A DNA stretch of 59,420 bases from Acidimicrobiia bacterium (GCA_036271555.1 DATBAK010000020.1:1-59420); one strand, 5' to 3'; counted from the stretch's first letter, positions 16,872-26,413 are shown. The notes: generated by a model from the sequence alone, not told the origin. A program made the numbers and translations.

Positions 16872-18152
16872 GTGCGGGAGGCGCCCACGATCGTCCTGAT
16901 CGGCGCAGGCAGTGCGTCGTTCGGGCTCACCACGCTCCACGATCTCTACGCGGACCCGGTGTTCACCGGCGCGACCGTGTACCTCGTCGACCTCGAGCGC
17001 GCGCCGCTCGAGCAGATGGCGAAGGTCGCCGCCGCGATGGAAGCCGCGACCGGACGCGGCATCACCGTCGAATGCCGGCAGGACCGCGTCGACGCGTTGC
17101 CCGGTGCCGACGTCGTCGTCGTGTCGGTCGAGGTCGATCGGGTCAACCGCTGGCTGCTCGACTTCGAGATCCCGCGCCGTCACGGTGTCGACCATCTCTA
17201 CGGCGAGAACGGCGGGCCGGGCGGCCTCGCGCACGCGTTGCGCACGGTCCCACTCGTCGTCGACATCGCGCGCGACGTCGAACGGCTCGCTCCGAACGCG
17301 CTGCTCGTCAACTTCACGAATCCTGAAGGGCGGATCTGCACCGCGTTCCGTCGCCACCTCGACCAACCCGTCGTGGGCCTGTGTCACGAGGTGAAGATCG
17401 CGAACGATCGGTTCTCGAAGTTGCTGGGTCGCCGCGTCGACACGCGCGCCGCGGGCCTCAATCACTTCACGATCCTGCTCGAGGCGTGGGATCGCGCGAC
17501 CCACGAGGACGTGACGCCGCAACTGCACGCCGCAGTGAGCGCGCTCGAGAACGGCGACGGTGAGACGTTCGATTTCGTGAAGCATCTGCACGATCGCTTC
17601 GACGCCGTGGTCGCGACGAGCGACAGCCACGCGGGTGAGTACTTCCGCGACGCGACCGAGTTCGCCGCACCGCTCGACATCGCGGCGCGTCAGATCAAGA
17701 TGCGCTCGATGATCGGCGAGGTGATCGACGTCATCCTCACCGGCACGTTCGACATGGCGCCGTTCCTCGCGTGGGTCACCGACGACTCGTTGCGCCCGAT
17801 CCTGCGCGCCGCGATCTCGGGCGAGCCGGAGCGCATCGCGTCGGCGATCCTGCCGAACGACGACCTCGTACCCGCGCTGCCGCACGACAGCGCGGTCGAG
17901 GTGAGCGGCACCGCGACCGCGACCGGCATCGTCGGCGATCGCAGCAACGACCTGCCGACCGCGATCGCGGGGGCGCTCCACACCGAGGCCACGATCCAGC
18001 AGCTCGTGAGCGACGCGGCGCTGCTCGGCTCGCGCGCGGCCGCACTGCAAGCCCTGGAGCTCGACCCGGTCGTCGGCTCCGCGCGCGCTGCGGACCGGAT
18101 CCTCGCCGACTACGAGGACGTGCACCGCGACCTCTGGCCCGCGCTGTCGTGA
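16872..18152 (+). CDS. Family 4 glycosyl hydrolase (NAD-dependent)
   Basis: A 426-residue GH4 enzyme, cytoplasmic, of the group that cleaves alpha-galactosides, alpha-glucosides or 6-phospho-sugars by NAD/Mn-dependent redox elimination. Seen are the Rossmann start IVLIGAGSASFG, NFTNPEGRI, the metal motif GLCHE (Cys171, His172), and GLNHF (His198). No phospho-sugar-specific residue can be judged by eye. The GTG start is supported by the Rossmann strand and the -10 hexamer. Its stop overlaps the start of the next gene (GTGA), so they form an operon. Confidence 0.88.
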   Translation: MREAPTIVLIGAGSASFGLTTLHDLYADPVFTGATVYLVDLERAPLEQMAKVAAAMEAATGRGITVECRQDRVDALPGADVVVVSVEVDRVNRWLLDFEIPRRHGVDHLYGENGGPGGLAHALRTVPLVVDIARDVERLAPNALLVNFTNPEGRICTAFRRHLDQPVVGLCHEVKIANDRFSKLLGRRVDTRAAGLNHFTILLEAWDRATHEDVTPQLHAAVSALENGDGETFDFVKHLHDRFDAVVATSDSHAGEYFRDATEFAAPLDIAARQIKMRSMIGEVIDVILTGTFDMAPFLAWVTDDSLRPILRAAISGEPERIASAILPNDDLVPALPHDSAVEVSGTATATGIVGDRSNDLPTAIAGALHTEATIQQLVSDAALLGSRAAALQALELDPVVGSARAADRILADYEDVHRDLWPALS

Positions 18153-19177
18153 AGGCCTGGCTCGCGACGAAGCCGGGCGCGCCGCGCGACGTGCTGCGCC
18201 TCGACGACGTCGATGCGCCCGAACCCGGCGCGAACGAGGTGCTCATCCGCGTCGAGGCGGTCACGCTCAACTTCAACGACATCGACGGCATCCACGGCCG
18301 CTACGCGACCGTCCGCACGCCGTTCCCGTACGTACCGGGTATGGAAGTGCTCGGGCGGGTCGTCGGCACGGGCGACGGTGCGTCGACGTGGCGCGACCGG
18401 CGGGTCGTCGCGATTCCGTCCGGCGCGTACGGCGGCTACGCGGAGCTCGTCGTCGCGCCGACCGCGATGACGTTCGCGATGCCCGACTCGCTGCCGCTGC
18501 CCGACGCCGCCGCGATCTACATGCCTCTCCACCTCGCGTGGCTGGCGCTGCGCGAACGCGCACGCGTGCAACCCGGCGAGACCCTGCTCGTGCACGCGGC
18601 CGCGGGCGGCGCGGGCTCCGCGGCGCTGCAGCTCGGTGTGCACGCGGGTGCGCGCGTCATCGCGGTCGCGGGTGGCGCGGAGAAGAACGCGTTCTGCCGC
18701 GAGCTCGGCGCGCACGTGACGATCGATCATCGCGAGACCGACTTCGTCGCCGCAGTGCTCGACGAGACCGGCGGGCGCGGTGTCGACGTCGCGTTCGACA
18801 CGATCGGCGGCGACATCACGGTGCAGACGTTCCGATGCATGGCGTTCAACGGACGCCACGTGCTCGCGGGGTTCGCGTCCGGCATCGAGCACGAGGACGA
18901 AGGCGTGGTGCCGCGACCCGTTCTCTTCGGCAACTTCTCGCTCGTCGGCGTGTGCCACGCCTACGCGGACGACGCGCTCGAGTTCCGCAAGCTCACGGGT
19001 CTCAACTTCCCGTCGCACGCGCAGGGTGAGGAGACGCACCGGCAGATCCTCGGCCTCGTCGAACAGGGCGCGGTCCGGCCGGTCGTCGGACGCGAGCTGC
19101 CCTTCACCGAGCTCCCCGACGGGCTCGACGCGATGGAGCGCCGCGCGACCATCGGGCGCGTCGTCGTGCGCTTGTAG
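18149..19177 (+). CDS. MDR-family quinone oxidoreductase-like dehydrogenase
   Basis: A 342-residue medium-chain dehydrogenase/reductase, apparently zinc-independent. A GroES-like N-domain (VLIRVEAVTLNFNDIDGIHG, YVPGMEVLGRVVG) precedes an NADPH Rossmann domain with LLVHAAAGGAGSAALQLG. Family members reduce quinones or enones. It is translated as the second gene with GH4 (GTGA overlap), so it may act on a product of sugar metabolism, though that is only context. The 44-base palindromic repeat follows 11 bases after the stop. Confidence 0.85.
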   Translation: MKAWLATKPGAPRDVLRLDDVDAPEPGANEVLIRVEAVTLNFNDIDGIHGRYATVRTPFPYVPGMEVLGRVVGTGDGASTWRDRRVVAIPSGAYGGYAELVVAPTAMTFAMPDSLPLPDAAAIYMPLHLAWLALRERARVQPGETLLVHAAAGGAGSAALQLGVHAGARVIAVAGGAEKNAFCRELGAHVTIDHRETDFVAAVLDETGGRGVDVAFDTIGGDITVQTFRCMAFNGRHVLAGFASGIEHEDEGVVPRPVLFGNFSLVGVCHAYADDALEFRKLTGLNFPSHAQGEETHRQILGLVEQGAVRPVVGRELPFTELPDGLDAMERRATIGRVVVRL

Positions 19178-19188
19178 CGCCGGTCTCC

Positions 19189-19232
19189 GTGGTACTGCGT
19201 TGTTCGGCGGTACGCCGACAACGCAGTACCAC
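19189..19232. repeat. 44-base hairpin repeat, copy 1
   Basis: Left arm GTGGTACTGCGTTGTTCGGC(G), loop GTA, right arm CGCCGACAACGCAGTACCAC. The arms are exact complements apart from one extra T on the left. Nearly the same element lies at 57151-57194 and 59287-59330. Here it directly follows the GH4-MDR operon and could act as a terminator or be a REP-like mobile palindrome. The remaining 240 bases to 19473 show no gene. Confidence 0.9.
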
Positions 19233-19473
19233 CGAAGCGCGGGTCGGCGCTCGGGTCGGCGGTCGCGACGCGCCGCAAGACAATCGTCGGCATCGCAACG
19301 CGTCATCCGCCACACGAGCGTCACCCGTTCGTGACATCACGCATATGCGGAGCGATTTCCGGGGTAGGACTGGCGCGCTTCCCCGGGGCGCGAGTTGGAT
19401 GGTGCTGCTTCGGGCTCGATGGACCGAGAACGCGGTGCGGGCCGCGGTGATCCGCGCACGGAGGCATACCAGC

Positions 19474-20250
19474 ATGAGCTCTATCCAGCCGCACGCGCGT
19501 TGGACTCGCGCGTGGCGAATCGTCGCTCTTCTTCTCGTCGTCGGGCTGACGCCGTGCATTGCCGTGCGCGCGCGCCTCGCCGACGCCGTGAGCTCGACGA
19601 GCGCGAAGCCGAAGGTCCTCTTCCGAGACGACTTCAGAGGCAACAAGCTCGACGCGAAGAAGTGGAACCCGAGCTGGTTCGGACACGGCAACAGTCCGAG
19701 CAACCCCGTGAACAGCAAGGAAAACGACTGCTACGACCCGCGCCAGGCGATCGTGAAGAACAGCTATCTCGTGCTCGCCGCGGTGCCGCACAACTGTCTC
19801 GGGCGCGCGTACATGTCGGGACTCGTGAACACGAACGGCAAGTTCCACTACACCACGGGTGACCTGAAGGCTCGGGTGTGGCTGCCGCCGGGGCAGGGAT
19901 CGACCGTCGACTGGCCCGGCATCTGGACGAACGGGCAGCACTGGCCCAACGACGGCGAGATCGACGTGCTCGAAGGGCTCGGCGGCAGTGACTGCTGGCA
20001 CGTGCACACCACGCGGCCGACGGTGGGCGCGTGCACCTCGACGCGCGGCGGGTGGCACGTGGTCGAGCTCGATCGCACGAGGTCGTCGTTGACGTTCTTC
20101 TACGACGGCAAGAAGGTGGGCACCGCGTCGGCGAGCGCGTTCGCGAACAGCCCGCACTACCTCGTGCTGAACCTCGCGGTGTCGAAGTCGATCAGTCCAC
20201 CCGAGAAGCCCGCGTTCATGCTCGTCGACTGGATCCAGGTCACGACCTGA
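19474..20250 (+). CDS. Exported GH16 family endo-glucanase-like protein
   Basis: A 258-residue secreted glycosidase. The N-terminal signal segment (RIVALLLVVGLTPCIAV) is followed by a GH16 jelly-roll: FRDDFRGNKLDAKKWNPSWF, WPGIWTNGQHWPNDGEIDVL, and the catalytic motif GEIDVLEG (ExDxxE form). It ends HYLVLNLAVSKSI and FMLVDWIQV, the standard C-terminal strands. Such enzymes cut beta-1,3 or beta-1,3-1,4-glucans and related polymers; specificity is not readable here. It converges with the GH-A clan gene over a three-base gap, suggesting two secreted carbohydrate-active enzymes in one locus. Confidence 0.88.
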   Translation: MSSIQPHARWTRAWRIVALLLVVGLTPCIAVRARLADAVSSTSAKPKVLFRDDFRGNKLDAKKWNPSWFGHGNSPSNPVNSKENDCYDPRQAIVKNSYLVLAAVPHNCLGRAYMSGLVNTNGKFHYTTGDLKARVWLPPGQGSTVDWPGIWTNGQHWPNDGEIDVLEGLGGSDCWHVHTTRPTVGACTSTRGGWHVVELDRTRSSLTFFYDGKKVGTASASAFANSPHYLVLNLAVSKSISPPEKPAFMLVDWIQVTT

Positions 20251-20253
20251 TCG

Positions 20254-21324
20254 TCACCGCAGCTTGTTGCGAATCGCGTTGTACGCGGGCTTCGCCTGGC
20301 CGCTCCACCGCAGGATGCCCATGTTGTCGACGAGATCCGACTTCTTCGTCGACGAGTCGCGTAGCTGGAAGATGAACATCGGCCCGGTGAACGACCACTT
20401 CTGCCAAGCCGTGATCGCGGCGACGAGGTCGTTCGCCTGCGTCTGCTCGCTCACCGCCTTCGAGCTCGTACCCGTCGGGTAGCCGATCTCGGTGCCCCAG
20501 ATCTTCTTGTTGCCGTCGCCGACGTCGGCCATGAGCTTGTGCACGGTCGGCGTGTTGTAGAAGACGTTCCACGACGCCTTCTTCATCGGCGCGTACGGAT
20601 ACGAGTACGGATGCAGACCCAGCCCGTCGAAGTTGCCCTTCGCGCCGTGGTAGTAGAGCGCGACGATGAACGACATCGGCGAGAGGTCGTTGCCCCGATC
20701 CCTCGCCGGTGCGAGCCCGCCCGAGATCACCGTGGCGTTGCGATCGGCGCTCTTGATCGCCGGATACGCACGCCGCAGCAGGGCCGCGTACGCGACCGGG
20801 TCGGCCCGCGGCGCCCAGAACACCGCCAGGTTCGGCTCGTTCCAGATCTCCCACGTGTGCACACCCATCGGCGCGTACCGGCGCGCCGCCGCGCGCGCGA
20901 AGTTCGCGTAGTCGTTCGGGTTCTTCGGCGGGTCGTGCTCGTCGGGACCGCTGCGCGCCCATCGCGGCGCATAGGCGAGCATGCCGACCACGTGCAGATG
21001 ATGTGCCTTGGCCGCCTTGACGAAGGCGTCGGTCGGACCCCAGTACCACGAGCCCGGTCCGCGGCTCTGGATCGACGACCAGAAGAAGTCGGCGCGCACC
21101 CACGTCATGCCCGCGGCCTGCATCGCGCCGAGATCCTGATTCAGCGCGGCCGGCCGCTCGTATGCGAGCCCGGGCTGCTGGCCGCCGATGCCCTGCACGC
21201 GTTGCTCGGCAACCGACTCGACCGCGCGCGCACGCGTCGGCACCACAGTCAGCGACGCTGCGATCGTGATCGTCGTCACCACGACGACAAGGCGCGTACG
21301 AACCCGCCCCGAGACGTTGTTCAC
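20254..21324 (-). CDS. Exported GH-A clan glycoside hydrolase (GH39/GH5-like)
   Basis: A 356-residue secreted TIM-barrel hydrolase. The signal region is RVRTRLVVVVTTITIAASLT. Clan GH-A hallmarks are WEIWNEPN (acid/base Glu163), the HPYSYPY strand, and IWGTEIGYPTG (probable nucleophile Glu). Early motifs such as GMTWVRADFFWSSIQ match the cellulase/GH39-like group. GTG 21324 has GGAG eight bases upstream; longer open sequence upstream is not protein-like. Substrate unknown. It probably acts with the convergent GH16 enzyme. Confidence 0.83.
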   Translation of the reverse strand: MNNVSGRVRTRLVVVVTTITIAASLTVVPTRARAVESVAEQRVQGIGGQQPGLAYERPAALNQDLGAMQAAGMTWVRADFFWSSIQSRGPGSWYWGPTDAFVKAAKAHHLHVVGMLAYAPRWARSGPDEHDPPKNPNDYANFARAAARRYAPMGVHTWEIWNEPNLAVFWAPRADPVAYAALLRRAYPAIKSADRNATVISGGLAPARDRGNDLSPMSFIVALYYHGAKGNFDGLGLHPYSYPYAPMKKASWNVFYNTPTVHKLMADVGDGNKKIWGTEIGYPTGTSSKAVSEQTQANDLVAAITAWQKWSFTGPMFIFQLRDSSTKKSDLVDNMGILRWSGQAKPAYNAIRNKLR

Positions 21325-21569
21325 CAGGGTCTCCAAACTGCGAGAGCCGATCCCCGCGCGCTTCGGCGCACAGCCTGTGCTGGTGTCGAAACGGTAGGCG
21401 CCGGCGGTACGCGGAGTCCACCCGTGCGCACTCGAAACGTGTCCCGCGGCGCGCCGAAGTGGGGCGGGTGACGTCTCGTGTCCGGCTGTGCCGATCGTGC
21501 AACGCGGTGGAATTCGGCGGCCGCTTCGCCGGCGAAGCGGAAGAATCGGCGGCCGTGTCTCATTCGAGA

Positions 21570-22454
21570 ATGCACACCGACGAGGTCGAGATCGACGACG
21601 ACCTCGTACGCGCGCTGCTCTCGCAGCAGTACCCCGAATGGGTGAGGCTGCCGCTCGAGCGCGTCGAATCGGCCGGCACCGACAACGCGATCTATCGACT
21701 CGGTGACGAGCTCGTCGTGCGGCTCCCGCGCATCGGATGGGCCGTGCACCAGGTCGAGATCGAACGCGAGTGGTTGCCGCGTCTCGCGCCGTCGTTGCCG
21801 CTCGAGATCCCGACACCCGTCGCGACCGGCGCGCCCGGCGCGGGCTATCCGTGGGCGTGGGCCGTACACCGCTGGATCCCGGGCGAGAACTTCGCGCTCG
21901 GTCGCGTCGAAGGTCTCGATGCCGCGGCGCGCGACGTCGCGCACTTCCTCGTCGCGTTGCGCACGATCGACGCGACCGACGGACTCCCCGCGCGCGCCGG
22001 ACAACGCGGCGCGCCACTCGCGCCGCGCGATCCCGATACGCGCGCCGCGCTCGAAGCGCTGCGCGACGAGCTCGACGTCGACGCCGCGCTGCGCGTCTGG
22101 GGCTCCGCGCTCGCAGCGGGTGAGTGGGGGCGCGCGCCGGTGTGGTTCCACGGCGACATGCTCCCCGGCAACGTCATCGTGCGCGACGGTCGTGTCCGCG
22201 CCGTCATCGACTTCAGCGCGGTCGGCGTCGGTGATCCCGCGTGCGACCTGATGATCGCGTGGGCGCTGTTCTCGGGCGAGAGTCGCGCGCGTTTCCGGCG
22301 CGCGGTCGATGTCGACGACGCGACGTGGGCGCGCGGGCGCGGTCATGCGCTCTCGCAGGCCGCGCTCTTCATCCCCTACTACCGCGACACGAACCCGCTC
22401 GGCGTCGCGCGTGCCCGCCACCTGATCGCCGAGGTGCTCGCCGATCCCGACTGA
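21570..22454 (+). CDS. Aminoglycoside-phosphotransferase-family kinase
   Basis: A 294-residue APH-fold kinase beginning MHTDEVEIDDDLVRALLSQQ, the standard start of this actinobacterial subgroup. Visible are the nucleotide loop AGTDNAIYRLGDELVVRLPR, hinge VHRWIPGENF, the catalytic loop WFHGDMLPGNVIV (Brenner motif, catalytic Asp) and the metal motif IDFSAVGVGDPACDL. Members include macrolide and aminoglycoside kinases, but most environmental copies act on unknown small molecules. It diverges from the GH-A gene across a 245-base gap in which I found no further gene. Confidence 0.85.
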   Translation: MHTDEVEIDDDLVRALLSQQYPEWVRLPLERVESAGTDNAIYRLGDELVVRLPRIGWAVHQVEIEREWLPRLAPSLPLEIPTPVATGAPGAGYPWAWAVHRWIPGENFALGRVEGLDAAARDVAHFLVALRTIDATDGLPARAGQRGAPLAPRDPDTRAALEALRDELDVDAALRVWGSALAAGEWGRAPVWFHGDMLPGNVIVRDGRVRAVIDFSAVGVGDPACDLMIAWALFSGESRARFRRAVDVDDATWARGRGHALSQAALFIPYYRDTNPLGVARARHLIAEVLADPD

Positions 22455-22483
22455 ACCGGTGGCGGGGCGGGTATCGCACGGAG

Positions 22484-23359
22484 ATGCCTCGATCGATCTG
22501 GACGGGCTCGATCAGCTTCGGGCTCGTCAGCATCCCGGTCCGCCTGTACTCCGCGATCCACGAGCACGACGTGCACTTCCACCAGCTCGCGCCCGACGGC
22601 TCGCGAATCCACTACGAGCGCGTCTCGGAGAAGACCGGCAAGGCCGTCGACTACGACAACATCCGTCGCGGGTTCGAGACGAGCAAGGGTCACTACGTCG
22701 TCTTCGACAAGGGTGAGCTCGACGACCTCCAGCCCGCGTCGACGAAGACGGTCGACATCGAGGACTTCGTCGGGCTCGCGGAGATCGACCCCGTGTACTA
22801 CGAGCGCACCTACCTGCTCGCGCCCGACGGCGAGGGGGCGGCGAAGGGTTACGCGCTGCTCGCGTCGGTGATGGACGACACGCAACGCGTCGCGATCGGC
22901 AAGGTCGTGATGCGCGAGAAGCAATACCTCGCCGCGATCCGTCCGTACGGCAAAGGCCTCGCGCTCTCGACGATGCGGTTCGCCGACGAGGTCGCGGCAC
23001 CCAAGAGCGTCGACGTCTTCCCGACGCGCACGGCCAGCGTGAAGCCGCGCGAGAAGAAGATGGCGAAGCAGATCGTCGACTCGATGGCGGGTGCGTGGGA
23101 TCCGACGCGCTACCACGACGACTACGAGGAACAGCTGCGCGCCATCATCAAGGCGAAGTCGAAGGGCGAGACGATCGAGGCCGAGCCGCAGGAGCAGACC
23201 GCACAGGTGATCGACCTCATGGACGCGCTGCGCGCCAGCCTCGACCGCAAGCCGTCGCGGGCGCGACGTTCCGCGAAGAAGACGGCCGCGAAGAAGCCGG
23301 CGAAGCGGACCGCGGCGACGCGACAGCCGGCGAAGAAGCGGGTGCGGAAGAGCGCGTAG
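22484..23359 (+). CDS. ku: Non-homologous end-joining protein Ku
   Basis: A 291-residue bacterial Ku, which rings DNA ends as a homodimer and recruits LigD. The core begins MPRSIWTGSISFGLVSIPVR and keeps the beta-barrel and bridge region (PVYYERTYLLAPDGEGAAKG, MREKQYLAAIRPYGKGLALS). The C-terminal ~40 residues are Lys/Arg/Ala repeats (KKTAAKKPAKRTAA), a basic DNA-binding tail seen in many actinobacterial Ku proteins. GGAG lies just before the ATG. It is followed after 33 bases by ligD on the same strand, the usual NHEJ pair. Confidence 0.95.
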   Translation: MPRSIWTGSISFGLVSIPVRLYSAIHEHDVHFHQLAPDGSRIHYERVSEKTGKAVDYDNIRRGFETSKGHYVVFDKGELDDLQPASTKTVDIEDFVGLAEIDPVYYERTYLLAPDGEGAAKGYALLASVMDDTQRVAIGKVVMREKQYLAAIRPYGKGLALSTMRFADEVAAPKSVDVFPTRTASVKPREKKMAKQIVDSMAGAWDPTRYHDDYEEQLRAIIKAKSKGETIEAEPQEQTAQVIDLMDALRASLDRKPSRARRSAKKTAAKKPAKRTAATRQPAKKRVRKSA

Positions 23360-23392
23360 ATTCGGCGCACGCCTGCTCGAGCGAGGTACGCA

Positions 23393-24952
23393 ATGACGCT
23401 GGCCCGCTACAACGACAAGCGCGACTTCGGGCGCACACCGGAGCCCAAGGGCGCGCTCGGCGACGCGCCCGGGTGGCGCTTCGTGATCCAACGGCATCGC
23501 GCGCGCCGCCTGCACTACGACTTCCGTCTCGAGGCCGCAGGCGTGCTCGTGAGCTGGGCGGTGCCGAAGGGCATCACGCTCGATCCCAAGGCGCGCCATC
23601 TCGCGGTGCACGTCGAGGATCACCCCGTCGACTACATCGACTTCGAAGGCGTGATCCCCGCGGGCGAGTACGGCGGCGGCGACGTGATCGTGTGGGACCG
23701 CGGCACGTGGGAGCTCGACAAGGGCGACGACCCGATCGCGGAGGTCGAGGCCGGCGAGGTGCACGCGGAGCTGCACGGCGAGAAGATCCGCGGGCGCATC
23801 GTGCTCATCCGCACGAAGGAGCAGGGCGGAAAAGAGCAATGGCTCGTCCTGCACAAGAAGGACGACCACTCGGTCGAAGGCTGGGATCCGGAAGCGCATC
23901 CGCGCTCGGTGATCAGTGGTCGCACGAACGACGAGGTCGCCGCGCATCCCGACCGCGTGTGGACCACGACCGGATCGGTCACCAGCGCGTCGGCCGACTT
24001 CGCGGGCGCGACCGACGACGAGCTCGCGGCGCTCGACGCGCTCGGGGCGAAGGGCCACTGGGAGCTCCAGGGTCGCGAGCTCGCGCTGACGAACCTCGAC
24101 AAGGTGCTGTTCCCGGCGCGCGGTCGCGGCAAGGGCGTCACGAAGCGCGATCTCGTGCGCTACGCCGCGACGATCGCGCCGGTGATGCTCCCCTATCTCG
24201 CGAGCCGCCCGCTCAACCTGCACCGCTATCCGAACGGCGCGGGCACGAAGGGGTTCTGGCAGAAGGCTGCGCCCGACTACGCGCCCGAATGGATCCCGCG
24301 CTGGCGCAACGAGGACGCCGACGCGGGTGAGAGCGAGGCGTACCTCGTCGCCGACAGCGCGCCCGCACTCGCGTGGCTTGCGAATCACGGCGCGCTCGAG
24401 TTGCACCCGTGGACGTCGACGGTCTTCGACGCGCACCAACCGACGTACGCGCTCATCGATCTCGATCCCGGCGAGCACACGACGTGGGACGAGCTGCTCA
24501 TGCTCGCGCGCCTGCACCGAACCGCGCTCGAGCACCTCTCGGTGCGCGGCTACCCGAAGGTCACGGGACAGCGCGGCATCCAGATCTGGATCCCGATCGA
24601 GCCGGGCCCGACGTTCGACGAGACGCGCGACTGGGTCGAGCAGCTCTCACGCGCGGTCGGCGCGACCGTGCCCGACCTCGTGAGCTGGAGTTGGCAGAAG
24701 GACGCGCGCCACGGGCTCGCGCGGCTCGACTACACGCAGAACGCGATCAACAAGACGCTCGTCGCGCCGTACAGCACGCGACCTGCGGCCGGTGCCCCGG
24801 TGTCGGCGCCGATCGAGTGGGACGAGCTCGACGACCCCGGCCTCACGCCCGACCGCTGGACGATCCGCGACATCGGTGAGCGCATCGCGGCGATCGGCGA
24901 CCCCATGGCCGGGGCGCTCGCCGACCCGCAACACCTGCCCGAGCTTCGCTGA
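23393..24952 (+). CDS. ligD: LigD-type protein: 3'-phosphoesterase plus polymerase, no ligase domain
   Basis: A 519-residue NHEJ end-processing protein. Residues ~28-160 are the phosphoesterase domain (HRARRLHYDFRLEAAG with His41, and IPAGEYGGGDVIVWDRGTWE). Residues ~220-519 are the primase-like polymerase domain (LTNLDKVLFPARGRGKGVTK, catalytic DLD at 356-358, SWSWQKDARHGLARLDYTQN). The ATP-dependent ligase domain, with its KxDG lysine motif, is absent. The order is that of Pseudomonas LigD (PE-Lig-Pol) with the middle removed. A separate ligase must seal the ends. It lies downstream of ku, presumably co-transcribed. Confidence 0.92.
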   Translation: MTLARYNDKRDFGRTPEPKGALGDAPGWRFVIQRHRARRLHYDFRLEAAGVLVSWAVPKGITLDPKARHLAVHVEDHPVDYIDFEGVIPAGEYGGGDVIVWDRGTWELDKGDDPIAEVEAGEVHAELHGEKIRGRIVLIRTKEQGGKEQWLVLHKKDDHSVEGWDPEAHPRSVISGRTNDEVAAHPDRVWTTTGSVTSASADFAGATDDELAALDALGAKGHWELQGRELALTNLDKVLFPARGRGKGVTKRDLVRYAATIAPVMLPYLASRPLNLHRYPNGAGTKGFWQKAAPDYAPEWIPRWRNEDADAGESEAYLVADSAPALAWLANHGALELHPWTSTVFDAHQPTYALIDLDPGEHTTWDELLMLARLHRTALEHLSVRGYPKVTGQRGIQIWIPIEPGPTFDETRDWVEQLSRAVGATVPDLVSWSWQKDARHGLARLDYTQNAINKTLVAPYSTRPAAGAPVSAPIEWDELDDPGLTPDRWTIRDIGERIAAIGDPMAGALADPQHLPELR

Positions 24953-24997
24953 TCCGCGGGCACATCGCGCCCGGATTCATTGGGTTTTTGCTTGTTG

Positions 24998-25020
24998 TCG
25001 AACGTGTGTTCGTGTATGGT
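24998..25020 (+). promoter_or_regulatory. LexA (SOS) box and -10 of the DUF222/HNH gene
   Basis: TCGAACGTGTGTTCGT (24998-25013) differs at one position from the actinobacterial SOS box TCGAAC-N4-GTTCGA. Immediately after it is TATGGT (25015-25020), a -10 hexamer six bases before the ATG at 25027. A bound LexA dimer would cover the promoter, so induction by DNA damage is expected. Confidence 0.75.
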
Positions 25021-25026
25021 CGTCGC

Positions 25027-26307
25027 ATGGCAACGGTGGTGCTCGAGCGATTACGCGCCGCGATCGACGAGCTCGCCGGCGAAGCCATCGAGGCCGCGCC
25101 GCAGAGTGAGTCGGTGATCGCGCTGGCGCGGGAGATGGCGCGGCTCGATGCCCAGCTCGCGCGGCGACTCTCGGAGGTCGATCGGTCGGGTGAGTGGTCG
25201 CTCGACGGGGCGCGTTCCGCGGCGGGGTGCTCGTGAAGCACACGCGTTGCGGGTCGGGTGAGGCGCATCATCGGGTGAAGGTTGCGCGTCAGCTCGGGCA
25301 GATGCCGATCGCGAGTACGGCGTGGGAGCGCGGGGAGATCGGGAGCTCGCACGTCGCCGCGCTGGCGAGGGTGCGCCACGCCGCGGCCGCGGACGCGGCG
25401 TTCGCAGTGTTCGAGCCCGCGCTGGTCGACACGGCGCGCGCCGGCCGGCCGGACGATGTCGTCAATGTGGGGAAGCAATGGCGTGACGCGCTCGATGACG
25501 CGTTGGATCGCGACGGCGCCGCACCCGTGGATCGTGAGCACGAACGCCGCGGCGTGCAGTTCTCACGCGCGCTCGACGGCATGGGACTCCTCCACGGCAC
25601 GTTCGACTCCGAGGGTGCCGAGATCGTGGAGAAGGGCCCTGAAACGCAGTTACGACCGGGCCCACGCGGCCGGCGATCCGCGCACTCCGGCGCAGCAGCG
25701 CAGCGACGCGATCGTGGAGATCTTCCGTCACTACCTCGACGGCCAACCGCGCGGCACGAACCGGCCGCACATCATCTACGTCGTGAGTGTCGAGACGATC
25801 AGCGGTGGGGCGGTCGGGATCTGCGAGACGCTCGACGGCCGCCGCGTCTCCCCCGAGATGTTGCGGCGAATCGCGTGCGATTCGATCGGTCAGCTCCTCA
25901 TCGTCGACGGCGATGGTGTGCCGCTCGCGATGGGTGGCGCGACGCGGACCTTCACGCCCGACCAGTACCGGGCGATCATGGTGCGCGACGGCGGCTGCCG
26001 CTGGCCCGATTGCGACGCCCCACCCCGCGACTGCGAAGCCCACCACGGCAAGGAGCGGGCGCTCGGCGGCTTGACCGATGTCGACAACGGCTCGGCCGCG
26101 TGCAGGGGCCGCGGCCACCACCAGCTCGTGCACGAAGGCGGCTGGACCGTGCGCGGCGACCCGAACGGCGAGCTCACCTTCTCCGACCCCGACGGCAACT
26201 GCCGCGGGAGTAGCCGACCCCGCAAGCGCCCACCACCCATCCTCACCCGAGCCGGTGAGCTCGCCGCACTCGCACGCGAACGCGCTCGCGCCCTCGCTGC
26301 CGCGTGA
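25027..26307 (+). pseudogene. DUF222/HNH endonuclease (13E12-like) gene with two frameshifts
   Basis: Read in three segments, the frame gives a near-complete DUF222 protein with a C-terminal HNH nuclease. Segment one (MATVVLERLRAAIDELAGEA to DGARSAAG) ends at a stop near 25234. Adding one G at TGCTCGTG near 25218 restores WLVKHTRC and continues through VEKG. Removing one G from the GGG run near 25637 restores ALKRSYDRAHAAGDPRTPAQ. The HNH part (DGGCRWPDCDAPPRDCEAHH, then the GGLTDVDNG loop) is intact. Both lesions are single-base changes at G runs, so this is either a recent pseudogene or two sequence errors. Confidence 0.85.
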
Positions 26308-26413
26308 GCGAACCCAGGCCTCCGATCGACCCGCGGGTCGCGGCGCAGTGTGGGCTCGACGGATGCGACGAGGGGCGCAGGTCTCGCGACGGCCCCCGAG
26401 TTCGGATTCCAGA

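Noticed and set aside
18110-19324. 404-codon minus-strand frame opposite the MDR dehydrogenase
   Set aside because: Compositional shadow; the plus-strand gene has full family motifs and coupling with GH4.
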